A stretch of DNA of 64,000 nucleotides from positions 406,062 to 470,061 of the forward strand of contig NZ_KN266207.1 of NCBI RefSeq assembly GCF_000766945.1, in the 5' to 3' direction. Made by a program: the position numbers and the translations under genes. This stretch comes from Cellvibrio mixtus subsp. mixtus J3-8 (GTDB lineage: Bacteria > Pseudomonadota > Gammaproteobacteria > Pseudomonadales > Cellvibrionaceae). Positions 30,361 to 39,727 of this stretch are shown here, piece by piece; position 1 is the stretch's first letter, and each line of letters opens with the position of its first letter. The notes under the pieces were generated by a model that was not told the origin of the DNA, did not search any database, and worked only from the letters and a program-made list of their open reading frames with translations.

Positions 30361-30436
30361 GTCAGGGCAGCTTTACCCTGTGCTATAGTTGCGGCCGTGA
30401 TTATGATTTCGGCTATCAGATAAAGGGGCACTGAAG

Positions 30437-31111
30437 ATGACTAACTTATTGATGCAAGGCGTTGGTATGACTTCGCTGCGCACCCGTGAGCGTCTAATTC
30501 AGCGGTTGCGTGATCAAGGCGTAACCAATATGAAAGTATTGGATGTTATGCTCAATACCCCTCGCCACATTTTTCTTGATGAGGCCCTGGCTCACCGTGC
30601 TTATGAAGATACCGCATTACCTATCGGGCATGGCCAAACTATTTCCCAGCCTTATATTGTTGCCCGTATGACAGAATTACTTCTCGGGGCTGCAGGTAAT
30701 AAATTAACCAAGGTACTTGAGGTTGGTACCGGGTCCGGTTACCAGACCAGTATTCTTGCTCAATTAGTTCCTAACGTTTATAGCGTTGAACGTATCAAGC
30801 CGTTGCAAGACAAAGCGCGCGAACGTTTTCGTCAGATAGGTTTACGGAATATTCAGTTACGCCATGCTGACGGTGGTTTTGGCTGGCCTGAGGCGGGTCC
30901 CTATGACGGAATTCTTAGCACTGCCGCGCCACAGTCGGTTCCAGATGAGCTATTAAAGCAGTTAGCTCCCGGAGGTGTCTTGGTCATTCCCGTGGGGGGG
31001 CGCGAACAACAGTTACATCTCATTTTGCGGGATGGGGAAACTGAAAATTTCATAACCCAAATTATCGAGCCAGTTAAATTTGTTCCTTTTTTATCAGGAA
31101 CTTCGCGCTAA
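30437..31111 (+). CDS. pcm: Protein-L-isoaspartate O-methyltransferase
   Basis: A 224-residue PCMT, which uses S-adenosylmethionine to repair isoaspartyl residues in aged proteins. Family motifs are the N-terminal [24 protein letters not shown] segment, [13 protein letters not shown] near residue 70 and the SAM-binding loop [16 protein letters not shown] near 95. AAGGGG lies before the ATG. It stands between truD and nlpD; its customary upstream partner surE is missing. Confidence 0.96.
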   Translation: MTNLLMQGVGMTSLRTRERLIQRLRDQGVTNMKVLDVMLNTPRHIFLDEALAHRAYEDTALPIGHGQTISQPYIVARMTELLLGAAGNKLTKVLEVGTGSGYQTSILAQLVPNVYSVERIKPLQDKARERFRQIGLRNIQLRHADGGFGWPEAGPYDGILSTAAPQSVPDELLKQLAPGGVLVIPVGGREQQLHLILRDGETENFITQIIEPVKFVPFLSGTSR

Positions 31112-31346
31112 ATTCTCATCTAAAGTCTAGAATCGGGTCTACGGACAAAAAACTTGCCAGATTGGTTTGTTTTTCAGGTTCAAAAAAGTGCGTATTTTTC
31201 GTCAAACACCGCTTTTAAAGCCCTATAAATCTCTTTTTGTGCGTTTTTTTATAAATATATTAGATAATTTTAAAATAAATTTAAAATATTAAGTCTAAAA
31301 TGGCATAAAAGAGGTTAAAAAATGATCGCGGCAGGTGAATGATTTT

Positions 31347-32168
31347 ATGCCCGAAGTAGCATTTCATTACAGTTTAAAGACATTTCGGGTGTTCATTATT
31401 TTGATCATTTTGGGGGGGCTTTTTTCTTGCTCCTCTCATCAACCTGCTCCTGTTACAGACAAATCCCGTTTCTCCCAATGGAGACCCAAAACTCACACTG
31501 TGGCCCCTGGCGATACTCTTTTTTCTATTGCATGGCGTTATGGGCTTAAGTATGAGGATCTTGCTAGATATAACGGAATAGTTTCACCGTATATCATCCG
31601 CCCATCGCAGGTAATTCGGTTGGATTTACAAACCCCGGCAAGTGTAACTCCAGGAAAAACTTCTATTACCACATCGAAAAATCCCCTGATTCTGGATAAA
31701 AAAGATAGGGTAAGTACAAATAACTTGCCAGTTCAGCGTAAAGAAAATAAAACATATAAGGTCGATTTGACTAATAAAACTATTGCCAAATCTGATGCAC
31801 CACAATGGCGCTGGCCAACTCGAGGAATAATTTTGTCATCATTTCAGGGCAATGACGGCTTCAATAAAGGTATTGATCTTGGCGGGAAATTGGGAGAGCC
31901 TGTGCTTGCAGCGGCTACAGGACAGGTGGTTTATGCAGGAAGTGGGCTGCGTGGATACGGCAAATTGCTGATTATCAAACACAATGAAACTTTCCTAAGC
32001 GCTTATGCGCACAACGAAAGATTAAGGGTGAAAGAAGGAGATTTGGTTAAAGCAGGACAAGTAATTGCCGATATGGGTTCAAGCGGTACTGATCGGGTAA
32101 AACTTCACTTTGAAATTCGTCGTGACGGTACTCCGGTAGATCCTCTGAAATATCTTCCGCGACGTTAA
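31347..32168 (+). CDS. nlpD: NlpD-type lipoprotein with LysM and degenerate LytM domain
   Basis: The ATG at 31347 has AGGTGA eight bases upstream; a GTG at 31335 would add four residues. The 273-residue product has a lipobox (GLFSC), a LysM peptidoglycan-binding domain (HTVAPGDTLFSIAWRYGL near residue 50) and a C-terminal LytM/M23 domain. The M23 zinc ligands are not complete: the first His of HxGxD is Asn (NKGID) and HxH is HFE. This is typical of NlpD/EnvC activators, which switch on the amidase AmiC at the division site rather than cleave peptidoglycan themselves. It lies just upstream of rpoS, whose main promoter is usually inside nlpD. Confidence 0.93.
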   Translation: MPEVAFHYSLKTFRVFIILIILGGLFSCSSHQPAPVTDKSRFSQWRPKTHTVAPGDTLFSIAWRYGLKYEDLARYNGIVSPYIIRPSQVIRLDLQTPASVTPGKTSITTSKNPLILDKKDRVSTNNLPVQRKENKTYKVDLTNKTIAKSDAPQWRWPTRGIILSSFQGNDGFNKGIDLGGKLGEPVLAAATGQVVYAGSGLRGYGKLLIIKHNETFLSAYAHNERLRVKEGDLVKAGQVIADMGSSGTDRVKLHFEIRRDGTPVDPLKYLPRR

Positions 32169-32317
32169 AGTGTCACACTCATGAGATAAACGGGTCATGA
32201 GCAGGTTCTCCAGGCATTTGGCATCATGAATGGAGATGTACAGCTTGGGCAAAGCTGGGTGACTTAATATAAAAAGCCAGCCGGTTAAATAAAAAAATTG
32301 ATTAAGGGGCTGAAAAA

Positions 32318-33313
32318 ATGACTTTACAAAATAGGGATACAACTGCATTTGATCGTGATGATGGATTCATGGTTCCAGACGCTGAATTGGATGATGCAGA
32401 GCTTCTTTTGGCAGAAGAGGAAGAGCTGTCTAAACCTGCAGTAGTAAGTGAGCGACTTATTGATGACAAGTACAATAAAACGCTGGATGCTACGCAGATT
32501 TATCTGAATGAAATTGGTTTCTCTCCCCTCCTGAGTGCAGAAGAAGAAGTTTTTTTTGCACGTAAAGCCCTTAAAGGTGATGAAGCTGCGCGCAAGCGTA
32601 TGATTGAAAGTAACCTTCGCCTGGTTGTGAAAATTTCCCGCCGTTATGTAAATCGTGGTTTAGCCCTGTTGGATTTAATTGAAGAAGGTAATCTCGGTTT
32701 AATCCGCGCTGTAGAAAAATTTGACCCCGAGCGTGGTTTCCGTTTCTCCACTTATGCTACCTGGTGGATCCGCCAAACAATTGAGCGTGCGATCATGAAT
32801 CAGACGCGTACTATTCGTTTGCCCATTCATGTCGTTAAAGAATTGAATATTTATTTACGTGCTGCGCGTGAGTTATCGCAAAAGCTGGATCACGAACCTA
32901 CGCCGGAAGAAATTGCAAATCTGCTGGAGAAGCCGGTAGCTGATGTAGAGCATATGCTCAGCCTTAACGAACGTGTAACTTCCATTGATGCTCCTATTGG
33001 TAATTCATCGGATCGGGCAATTGTGGATACTATTGCTGATACCCATGTATCTGACCCGGCAACTTTGTTGCAAGACAGTGATTTGACGACCAGCCTGGAT
33101 CATTGGTTGGACGAATTAACTGAGAAACAACGTGAAGTGTTGGCTCGTCGTTTCGGCTTGCGTGGTTATGAAGTCAGTACGTTGGAAGAGGTCGGGCATG
33201 AAATAGGTTTAACTCGCGAACGTGTTCGTCAAATCCAGGTGGAAGCATTGAAGCGTTTACGCGATATTATGGAAAAACAAGGCTTGGATAGCGCAGCTTT
33301 ATTTAGTGCTTGA
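32318..33313 (+). CDS. rpoS: RNA polymerase sigma factor RpoS
   Basis: A 331-residue group 2 sigma factor for stationary phase and general stress. Region 1.2 starts at [16 protein letters not shown], region 2 carries [19 protein letters not shown] and the -10-recognition [19 protein letters not shown], and region 4 ends with the helix-turn-helix [23 protein letters not shown] precedes the ATG. The 149-base leader after nlpD contains short inverted repeats (CAGCTT/AAGCTG near 32240), which might influence translation as in E. coli, but nothing can be assigned. A terminator follows. Confidence 0.98.
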   Translation: MTLQNRDTTAFDRDDGFMVPDAELDDAELLLAEEEELSKPAVVSERLIDDKYNKTLDATQIYLNEIGFSPLLSAEEEVFFARKALKGDEAARKRMIESNLRLVVKISRRYVNRGLALLDLIEEGNLGLIRAVEKFDPERGFRFSTYATWWIRQTIERAIMNQTRTIRLPIHVVKELNIYLRAARELSQKLDHEPTPEEIANLLEKPVADVEHMLSLNERVTSIDAPIGNSSDRAIVDTIADTHVSDPATLLQDSDLTTSLDHWLDELTEKQREVLARRFGLRGYEVSTLEEVGHEIGLTRERVRQIQVEALKRLRDIMEKQGLDSAALFSA

Positions 33314-33330
33314 ATTTAAGTTTTACTCAA

Positions 33331-33358
33331 AAAAAGCGGCATTTGCCGCTTTTTGTTT
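33331..33358. terminator. Terminator after rpoS
   Basis: An 11-bp stem (33331-33341 with 33344-33354), a two-base loop and a T-tract. It also faces the convergent HDOD gene. Confidence 0.9.
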
Positions 33359-33372
33359 TTTCAGCTCTACTG

Positions 33373-34209
33373 TCACAGCAATAGAGCCATCGCAGCTTCC
33401 ATTTCCTCATTCAAATCTTCTGATTCGGTGCCTTCAGTATCAGGATCAAGGCCAAGTCTGCCAAACGCTTTCACGTTAGATAAATCCACCTGTGCCATTG
33501 CAGACTTCGAGCCCGCGTAACTTTGTAGCATGGCTACTGTTACTACATCTGCATAATCAGCTTTGGGAATATTTCTGTCAAAATCCAAATGTTGACTGGG
33601 GATATGAGCCAGCTCTTCGGGGAAATTCCAGGTCTTCAAAATCAAATCGCCCAGTTGCCCTTGTAGTTGCTCGATCACCGTATCCAGGGTAAAGCTGTCT
33701 TTGAGTAACGCAGGATGTTCTTCTGCATAAGTTAATATGGGCAGAACCCCAATTTTGTGAACGAGTCCGGCGAGGGTGGCCTGGTCCGGGCGCAGGCGTG
33801 TGTAGTGTTTGCAGAGTACATAACTAATCCCCGCGATTTCACTGGAGCGGCTCCATACTTCACGCATGCGCATATCAACCAGATCTGACGTAGCCTGGAA
33901 CATCTGCTCCATTGCAAGCCCTGTAGCAATGTTGCACGTATATTGGATTCCAAGGCGCATGAGCGCAGTGCGCAAGTCTTCGATGGAGCGACTTGCTCTT
34001 AGTAATGGGCTATTGGCTACACGGATAATTCGTGCACTCAGGGCTGCGTCGTTGCCGATAACGTTGGTTAATTTATCAATGTCTGCATCGGGGTCATCGG
34101 CGACTTCACGAACTTTAAGCGCGACTTCAGGTAAGGTTGGGAGTACGAGTTGATCCTTCTCGATAGCAGTAATAATCTCCTGGCGAACTTTTTCAGCGAT
34201 AGCATTCAT
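33373..34209 (-). CDS. HDOD-domain protein
   Basis: A 278-residue protein with a single HDOD domain (about 20-215): LPTLPEVALKVREVADDPDADIDKL, then NDAALSARIIRVANSPL, and AGLVHKIGVLPIL further on. HDOD is an HD-related fold without catalytic residues, found in bacterial signalling proteins that control motility, competence or stress. The C-terminus is acidic (EGTESEDLNEEMEA). It follows ygfZ by 20 bases on the same strand, so it is probably the second gene of that operon, and it converges on rpoS. Confidence 0.9.
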   Translation of the reverse strand: MNAIAEKVRQEIITAIEKDQLVLPTLPEVALKVREVADDPDADIDKLTNVIGNDAALSARIIRVANSPLLRASRSIEDLRTALMRLGIQYTCNIATGLAMEQMFQATSDLVDMRMREVWSRSSEIAGISYVLCKHYTRLRPDQATLAGLVHKIGVLPILTYAEEHPALLKDSFTLDTVIEQLQGQLGDLILKTWNFPEELAHIPSQHLDFDRNIPKADYADVVTVAMLQSYAGSKSAMAQVDLSNVKAFGRLGLDPDTEGTESEDLNEEMEAAMALLL

Positions 34210-34229
34210 TGGAAATCCTGTTGCAGGCG

Positions 34230-35198
34230 TTATTCAGTACTTTGGTCTGCTGTAGGTATAGCATAGGGCAGTGGCAGCTGTTCTAATTTTTGCGTATTTG
34301 TTGCAAGTGTCAGCGCTCCCAAATGCTCATCCAATACTGATGCAAGTATTTCAACGTCTTCTGCATTAATGCGCGCAGCCATGACAACTTGCCCAACAGC
34401 TTGCTGCGTAATGCTGTTTATTACCTGTGTTGCCAACGCAGGTGTTTCCGGGGTATGAATTCTGAAGCGGTACATGTGCCGTTTTAACTTGCCGCGATAA
34501 TGCAAGCGCGCCACGATTTCCTGGCCGGTATAACAACCTTTGCGAAAACTAATACCATTTATCAATTGGTAATTTATTTCTTGCGGTGTTAATTGTTCAA
34601 ATGTTTCCGGGTAAATATCGGCAATACCCGCTTGAATATCGAGTAGTTTCCAATCATCAACACTACCTTGGCTTGCAACTGTGCCTATTTGCTGTACGAA
34701 GCCAGTAATATTTGAATGGTGAATCCAACATTCATAGCGACCAGATGAATCTAGTTGTATGAGAAAATTTCCATTGTGCTCTACATATCCGCCATCTTCA
34801 CCTGGCAGGTTTAGGAAAATTTTTTTTGCCAGATCGGATGCTTCATTTCCATACAAACCATAGAGAGAGTATTCATCGTGGCCATCAATTAATTTAGCTT
34901 TGGAAAATACAATGTATTTTCCAAGGGATTGCCTGGCATTTTCCAGCATCGAAGAAGGGATGCGCAATGCGATCGTTTCTGCATTTATTTGTAATGCTCG
35001 AAAGGTCAGAAGTATTCGCCCTTTGGGATTGCACTGCGCTCCCAGGCGAGTGACAAGAGAATTTAGCTCACGCAGGTCACAGGTGACCTGGCCTTGCAAA
35101 AATTTACTGGCATCCGCACCTTGAACAAGGAGAAGTTGTGAGTGGTTAAGTTGCAACCAGGATAAGGGGCGCGTTACGGTGGTAAAGTTGGTATTCAT
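34230..35198 (-). CDS. ygfZ: Folate-binding Fe-S assembly protein YgfZ
   Basis: A 322-residue YgfZ/GcvT-like protein that uses tetrahydrofolate in maintaining certain Fe-S enzymes such as the methylthiotransferase MiaB. The diagnostic motif KGCYTGQEIVAR, with its essential Cys, is at about residues 225-236. The N-terminal FLQGQVTCDL segment also fits. It is divergent from sdhE, the usual neighbour, across a 286-base gap that holds a palindromic element. Confidence 0.95.
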   Translation of the reverse strand: MNTNFTTVTRPLSWLQLNHSQLLLVQGADASKFLQGQVTCDLRELNSLVTRLGAQCNPKGRILLTFRALQINAETIALRIPSSMLENARQSLGKYIVFSKAKLIDGHDEYSLYGLYGNEASDLAKKIFLNLPGEDGGYVEHNGNFLIQLDSSGRYECWIHHSNITGFVQQIGTVASQGSVDDWKLLDIQAGIADIYPETFEQLTPQEINYQLINGISFRKGCYTGQEIVARLHYRGKLKRHMYRFRIHTPETPALATQVINSITQQAVGQVVMAARINAEDVEILASVLDEHLGALTLATNTQKLEQLPLPYAIPTADQSTE

Positions 35199-35350
35199 AA
35201 ATATCTACCAAAAGTTTGAAGCTTTAGATAAAAGCAATATTGAAAATGGTTAGCGGTGATTATCGGAAGAATTGCTTGTTTTTCATAGTCGCAATTTGAA
35301 GCTAATACATTTTGGTCTATAAATAACCGATGCTTATCATCATATTCGTG

Positions 35351-35430
35351 GAATGGATTAGCGCTTTATCAAGCCAAGGCCCGGGGCGAAGTCGCCCTAT
35401 CCGGGCTAATGATTTTGCCTAGCGCTATTC
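35351..35430. repeat. Complex palindromic element in the ygfZ-sdhE gap
   Basis: A GC-rich core at 35378-35407 folds as GGCCCGGGGCGA/TCGCCC-TAT-CCGGGC with a small bulge, in otherwise AT-rich DNA. The flanks repeat TAGCGCT in inverted order (35359-35365 and 35420-35426). The form recalls the REP-like pair at 13573-13654. It is not placed as a terminator, as it lies between divergent genes. Confidence 0.5.
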
Positions 35431-35484
35431 ATGAGTGGCTCGTTTATAATGGTAGCCTTTTTCAGTGATTAAACAGGTAGTAGC

Positions 35485-35736
35485 GTGGATATAAATCGTT
35501 TGTTTTGGGGAAGCCGCCGCGGCATGCTGGAATTGGATCTGGTGTTGATGCCATTTCTGGAAAACGTGTACCCCACTTTGGAACAAAGCGATAAGGAACG
35601 TTATTGGTTATTATTGGAAGAACAGGATCAGGATTTATTTGCCTGGTTCATGCGCCGGGAAAATCCGGCCGACCCTGAACTACAACGGATTGTGGATATT
35701 ATTCGTGCAAATACCGGGCTCCAGAAAAACAGTTAA
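35485..35736 (+). CDS. sdhE: FAD assembly factor SdhE
   Basis: An 83-residue SdhE (YgfY, SDH5 family), which promotes covalent flavin attachment to succinate dehydrogenase and fumarate reductase. The family RGxxE motif appears as SRRGMLELD near residue 10, followed by LEEQDQDLFAWF. The length is normal. It precedes ygfX with overlap, the order known from E. coli (ygfY-ygfX). Confidence 0.95.
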   Translation: MDINRLFWGSRRGMLELDLVLMPFLENVYPTLEQSDKERYWLLLEEQDQDLFAWFMRRENPADPELQRIVDIIRANTGLQKNS

Positions 35737-36214
35737 TCCAGCAACTGACATCGCGTCTCTATCCCTGTTAAAACCGCTGCCTTCCTTAGTGGCGGTGACA
35801 ATTACTTTATCTTCCCTCCTTACCTATTTTTATCGAATAACATATTTGTTATTCGCAGTATGTGTATTTTGGGTTCTTTTCCCGTGGGTACTTGGCAACC
35901 CGTTTTGGTTGATTGTTCTTGCCAGTGGTTGGTGTGGATTATGGACAGGTTACCAATATCAAACACAAACTCTATTTTCAGGAATGTTGTGGTTTGAGCG
36001 GGGAGAATGGATATTAAAGGTTGACATGGGTACCCCACAAAAATACCAGCTTGCAGGTGAGGTGCTTTGTTGGTCGTTACTCATTATTTTGCCCATGCAG
36101 TCGATAGATTCGGGCCAGCGTAAATATTTGCTGATTGCTAACGATGCACTATCCCCCATAGACAGGGCGCGCTTGCGTACCTGGATACGGGTATGCCTGA
36201 GGCCCAAAAGCTAA
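35705..36214 (+). CDS. YgfX-family membrane protein
   Basis: Two transmembrane segments (around 35790-35850 and 35880-35940) followed by a cytoplasmic domain with WFERGEWILKV and a final DRARLRTWIRVCLR fit YgfX (CptA), a small inner-membrane protein encoded next to SdhE. E. coli YgfX has been reported both as a toxin affecting FtsZ and MreB and as an SdhE-linked factor. The start is uncertain: an ATG at 35639 would overlap sdhE by 98 bases, a GTG at 35705 by 32, and a GTG at 35789 would remove part of the first membrane helix. I took 35705. It converges on nadB with 6 bases between the stops. Confidence 0.7.
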   Translation: MQIPGSRKTVNPATDIASLSLLKPLPSLVAVTITLSSLLTYFYRITYLLFAVCVFWVLFPWVLGNPFWLIVLASGWCGLWTGYQYQTQTLFSGMLWFERGEWILKVDMGTPQKYQLAGEVLCWSLLIILPMQSIDSGQRKYLLIANDALSPIDRARLRTWIRVCLRPKS

Positions 36215-36220
36215 CGGACT

Positions 36221-37858
36221 TTATTTTTGTGGTGAAACTTCTTTGCTAACAATTACATCCTGCCCTGCAAAATTGTGGGGAATCATAATGGTATCGCGGG
36301 CGATAGGTGATTTATCGGGATAGTCCGGCGAGTAATGCAGCCCGCGACTTTCTTTGCGCTCATGGGCAGAGCGAATAATTAGCTCTGCTACTGTTGCCAG
36401 GTTGCGTAATTCAATCAGGTCGCTGCTGATTTTGTAGTTGCTGTAATACTCGGCAATTTCTTTCTGTAACAGTTTTATGCGATGTGTTGCCCGTTCAAGG
36501 CGTTTGTCGGTACGCACGATTCCCACATAATCCCACATAAAACGGCGAAGCTCGTCCCAGTTGTGTGAAATCACTACATCTTCGTCTGAATCGCGTACGC
36601 GCGAGGCATCCCATTGTGGAGATGTATCCGGTGCCGAAATATGTGGCAAGTTGGCAAGAATGTGTTCGGCAGCGGATTGGGCGTAAACGATGCACTCCAG
36701 CAACGAATTGCTCGCCATACGGTTGGCGCCGTGCAGGCCGGTAAATGAGGTCTCGCCGATAGCATATAAATTTTGCAGATCTGTATGGCCATTCTTATCA
36801 ACCACAACACCACCACAGGTGTAGTGAGCCGCAGGAACGACAGGGATTGGTTCTTTGGTGATATCGATTCCAAATTCAAGGCAGCGCGCTTTTACCGTGG
36901 GGAAATGTTCGCTAATAAATTCCGGTGACTTGTGGCTGATATCCAGATATACACAATCACACCCGAGGCGTTTGATTTCATGGTCAATCGCCCGAGCCAC
37001 TATATCGCGCGGTGCCAGCTCGGCGCGCTCATCGAGGCGCAGCATAAATCGCTCGCCATTAGGCAAGCGCAAATAGGCACCTTCACCGCGTAAGGCTTCG
37101 GTGATCAGGAAGTTTTTGGCTCGCGGGTGATAAAGGCAGGTAGGATGGAATTGGTTGAATTCCATATTGGCGATACGACAGCCGGCGCGCCACGCCATCG
37201 CAATCCCATCACCGCTGGCACTATCCGGATTACTGCTATACAGATAGACCTTGCTTGCTCCACCGGTGGCAAGAACAACCACTTTGGCCTGGAATACGTG
37301 AATGGTATCTTTTTCGCTATCCAATACATAGGCACCGGTACACCGCAGCTTGCGTGAACCTGCGTCAGCTTGCGATATCAGGTTTACCGCTACATGGTGT
37401 TCGTAGATATCAATATTCGGCTGCCTTTCAACCTGATCAATCAATGTTGAGTGCACCGCCTGGCCAGTGGCATCAGCACTGTGGATGATGCGACGATGGC
37501 TGTGTCCGCCTTCCTTTGTTAAATGATAATCGCCATTGGCATTTTCCTTGGTGAAGTTCACGCCCTGATTGATTAACCATTGGATGGCTTCTTTACTGCG
37601 TTCTACGGTAAACCTTACTGCATCCTCATGGCACAGACCGGCGCCGGCAATTAATGTATCTGCAACATGGGCATCAATAGAGTCCTGGTCGTCCAGTACG
37701 GCGGCAATTCCTCCCTGGGCAAACCAGGTTGAGCCCTGGTTCACCGCATTTTTACTAAGCACAGCAACTTTAGCGTGTTGCGCTAGACTTAGGGCCAACG
37801 TCAAGCCGGCGGCACCGGAACCAATTACCAGAACATCATATTGATAGTGTTTTTTCAT
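36221..37858 (-). CDS. nadB: L-aspartate oxidase
   Basis: A 545-residue flavoprotein that oxidises aspartate to iminoaspartate for NAD synthesis. The FAD-binding dinucleotide motif is [14 protein letters not shown] near residue 11. The substrate-binding loop carries [13 protein letters not shown] near 43, and HPTCLYHP and [17 protein letters not shown] around 240-265 are conserved in NadB. Its place next to rpoE is the standard order in gammaproteobacteria, where nadB and rpoE are divergent. Confidence 0.97.
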   Translation of the reverse strand: MKKHYQYDVLVIGSGAAGLTLALSLAQHAKVAVLSKNAVNQGSTWFAQGGIAAVLDDQDSIDAHVADTLIAGAGLCHEDAVRFTVERSKEAIQWLINQGVNFTKENANGDYHLTKEGGHSHRRIIHSADATGQAVHSTLIDQVERQPNIDIYEHHVAVNLISQADAGSRKLRCTGAYVLDSEKDTIHVFQAKVVVLATGGASKVYLYSSNPDSASGDGIAMAWRAGCRIANMEFNQFHPTCLYHPRAKNFLITEALRGEGAYLRLPNGERFMLRLDERAELAPRDIVARAIDHEIKRLGCDCVYLDISHKSPEFISEHFPTVKARCLEFGIDITKEPIPVVPAAHYTCGGVVVDKNGHTDLQNLYAIGETSFTGLHGANRMASNSLLECIVYAQSAAEHILANLPHISAPDTSPQWDASRVRDSDEDVVISHNWDELRRFMWDYVGIVRTDKRLERATHRIKLLQKEIAEYYSNYKISSDLIELRNLATVAELIIRSAHERKESRGLHYSPDYPDKSPIARDTIMIPHNFAGQDVIVSKEVSPQK

Positions 37859-38213
37859 TCAATAAAACCCGACTCACGACAAGGGTAAATAATTCGCTGG
37901 AAAATGACGCGCATTATAACAAGCTTGCACAGCTTTAGCCGAAGGAAACAGCCAAGGCCCGAATAAGCCCGTATAATTACCCGCCAGAACTTTTTGGTAT
38001 GGTTTATGTCTATGAGCCACTTTGCTTTAATAGGGTATACAGTGATAGATAGGCATACAGTTTGCTCTATGCCGGTAGATAATTAAATTTCCGGCCAAGA
38101 AATAGGGGTTAACGGTACGCCAACAGGCACGTTAAGCAAAATGTAGTTTGGTCTGGATCACACTGACTTTAGATTGACCCTGACATAAGTGCAGGGTACT
38201 TGGGGGTTAAAGA
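37859..38213. other. nadB-rpoE divergent promoter region
   Basis: This 355-base region holds no gene. It contains a sigma-E-type promoter (next entry) and about 200 bases of rpoE leader without an obvious hairpin terminator. Confidence 0.6.
37987..38013 (+). promoter_or_regulatory. Sigma-E (AlgU)-type promoter of the rpoE operon
   Basis: GAACTT at 37987-37992, a 16-base spacer and TCTAT at 38009-38013 match the extracytoplasmic sigma E consensus (GAACTT, 16-17, TCTRA-like). rpoE operons in related bacteria are autoregulated by such a promoter. A long leader of about 200 bases would result. Confidence 0.6.
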
Positions 38214-38804
38214 ATGACTGCGCAAGTGGCGCCTGATGTTGATCAACAATTGGTCGAGCGAGTTCAAAAAGGCGATAAGCGCGCGTTTGATTTGCTAGTT
38301 ATTAAATACCAGCACAAGGTATTGGCGGTGATTAGCCGCTTTATCCGCGATCATGCCGAAGCCCAGGATGTCGCCCAGGAAGCCTTCATTAAAGCTTACC
38401 GGGCGCTGCCTAATTTTCGTGGTGACAGTGCGTTTTACACCTGGATTTATCGTATCGCCATCAATACTGCCAAGAATCATATAGTCGCGCGAAACCGTCG
38501 TCCGCCTACCAGTGATGTGGAAATTGAGGATGCCGAGTTTTTTGATGGCAATGATGGTATGCACGAATTGAATACTCCTGAACACAATGTGCTGTGCGAG
38601 GAACTTGAAGATACCATCTCCCAGGCCTTCCGCGATTTACCTGACGACTTGCGCACTGCCGTGACCCTGCGGGAAATGGATGGGCTGAGTTATGAAGAAA
38701 TTGCAGAAGTAATGGCATGCCCGGTGGGGACTGTGCGTTCACGCATCTTTCGGGCACGAGAGGCGATCGATAAGCGCATTAAGCCGTTGGTTGAAGATAT
38801 TTAA
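38214..38804 (+). CDS. rpoE: Extracytoplasmic-stress sigma factor RpoE (AlgU)
   Basis: A 196-residue ECF sigma factor. Sigma2 (about 20-95) contains DLLVIKYQHKV and RDHAEAQDVAQEAFIKAYRALPNF. Sigma4 (about 130-185) contains LPDDLRTAVTLREMDGLSYE and VGTVRSRIFRAREAI. It directs envelope-stress and, in Pseudomonas, alginate genes. The order rpoE-rseA-rseB-rseC confirms identity, and release requires proteolysis of RseA. Autoregulation is suggested by the promoter upstream. Confidence 0.97.
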   Translation: MTAQVAPDVDQQLVERVQKGDKRAFDLLVIKYQHKVLAVISRFIRDHAEAQDVAQEAFIKAYRALPNFRGDSAFYTWIYRIAINTAKNHIVARNRRPPTSDVEIEDAEFFDGNDGMHELNTPEHNVLCEELEDTISQAFRDLPDDLRTAVTLREMDGLSYEEIAEVMACPVGTVRSRIFRAREAIDKRIKPLVEDI

Positions 38805-38950
38805 GTCATTTTGTAAAACTTTCACAATTTTTGCGAAATTACTGAACCAATTATGTAGGGGTTAGTCATAGAGACAGTTAGTTTTACGCGAGTCATCGTT
38901 ACCCCAAACCCTTTTCTATAATACTTAGTTTTGTAGAGGCACCAGCGAGA

Positions 38951-39673
38951 ATGACAGAGCAAATCCAACCACCAGTGCTTGCCGAATCCTTATCAGCACT
39001 TATGGATAATGAAGCTTCCGAATTGGAACTACAGCGTCTGCTCAAGGCGCTGGATGCGAACCCTGAAGTAAAAACTACATGGTCCCGTTACCAAATCGCC
39101 AGCGCAGGTTTGAAAGGAAAATTACCCGTGATGGCTTCCGGTGATTTCGCTTCCAGGATCAGTGCCGCTATTGAAGCTGAGGAAACTTACTCGCAACAAC
39201 CTGTTGTTGCAGCCAAGCCTGAAGTGGTGAAGGAAAGTAATGTAGTGGCTGTACCGACATCCTGGTGGCAACAACTTGGCCGCGCTGCTGTTGCAGCATC
39301 AGTAGCCGGTGCCTTGGTTGTAGGTGTGCAGCAATACCAAACTGTCGCACCGCAAACGGCTGAAATTGCAGCGACTACACCCGCTGCAGTGCCTGCTAAT
39401 GTACCCGAAAACAAAGCGGCAAATTTACCGTCTGGGTTTAATGCACCGGCTTTATCTGCGCGTACTGTTGCAGTGCAAAGTGGTTATGAATCCCGGCCGC
39501 AAGAAAGCCGTCGGGTGATGTATGTACCGCGTCAAGAAGCAGCACCGGTATATAACGAAGACATATCTATTTATGTAAACCAGTTGATTCAGGAGCATAC
39601 AGATAATGCCTCCATGAATAGTGGTCAGGGGATGTTGCCGTATACCCGTGTGATCCTGACTGAAGAAGAGTAA
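38951..39673 (+). CDS. rseA: Anti-sigma-E factor RseA (MucA)
   Basis: A 240-residue single-pass membrane protein. The N-terminal anti-sigma domain (about 8-80, LSALMDNEASELELQRLLKAL) binds RpoE in the cytoplasm. One transmembrane helix lies at about 104-121 (AAVAASVAGALVVGVQQY), and the remaining 115 residues are periplasmic and Ala/Pro-rich. On envelope damage it is cut by DegS and RseP-type proteases. The intergenic gap to rpoE is 146 bases, longer than usual. Confidence 0.93.
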   Translation: MTEQIQPPVLAESLSALMDNEASELELQRLLKALDANPEVKTTWSRYQIASAGLKGKLPVMASGDFASRISAAIEAEETYSQQPVVAAKPEVVKESNVVAVPTSWWQQLGRAAVAASVAGALVVGVQQYQTVAPQTAEIAATTPAAVPANVPENKAANLPSGFNAPALSARTVAVQSGYESRPQESRRVMYVPRQEAAPVYNEDISIYVNQLIQEHTDNASMNSGQGMLPYTRVILTEEE

Positions 39674-39727
39674 TTTTTCACACTTCCTACCTCATTGCAG
39701 ACTTGTTGGAATTATTAGGGAGCAGTT

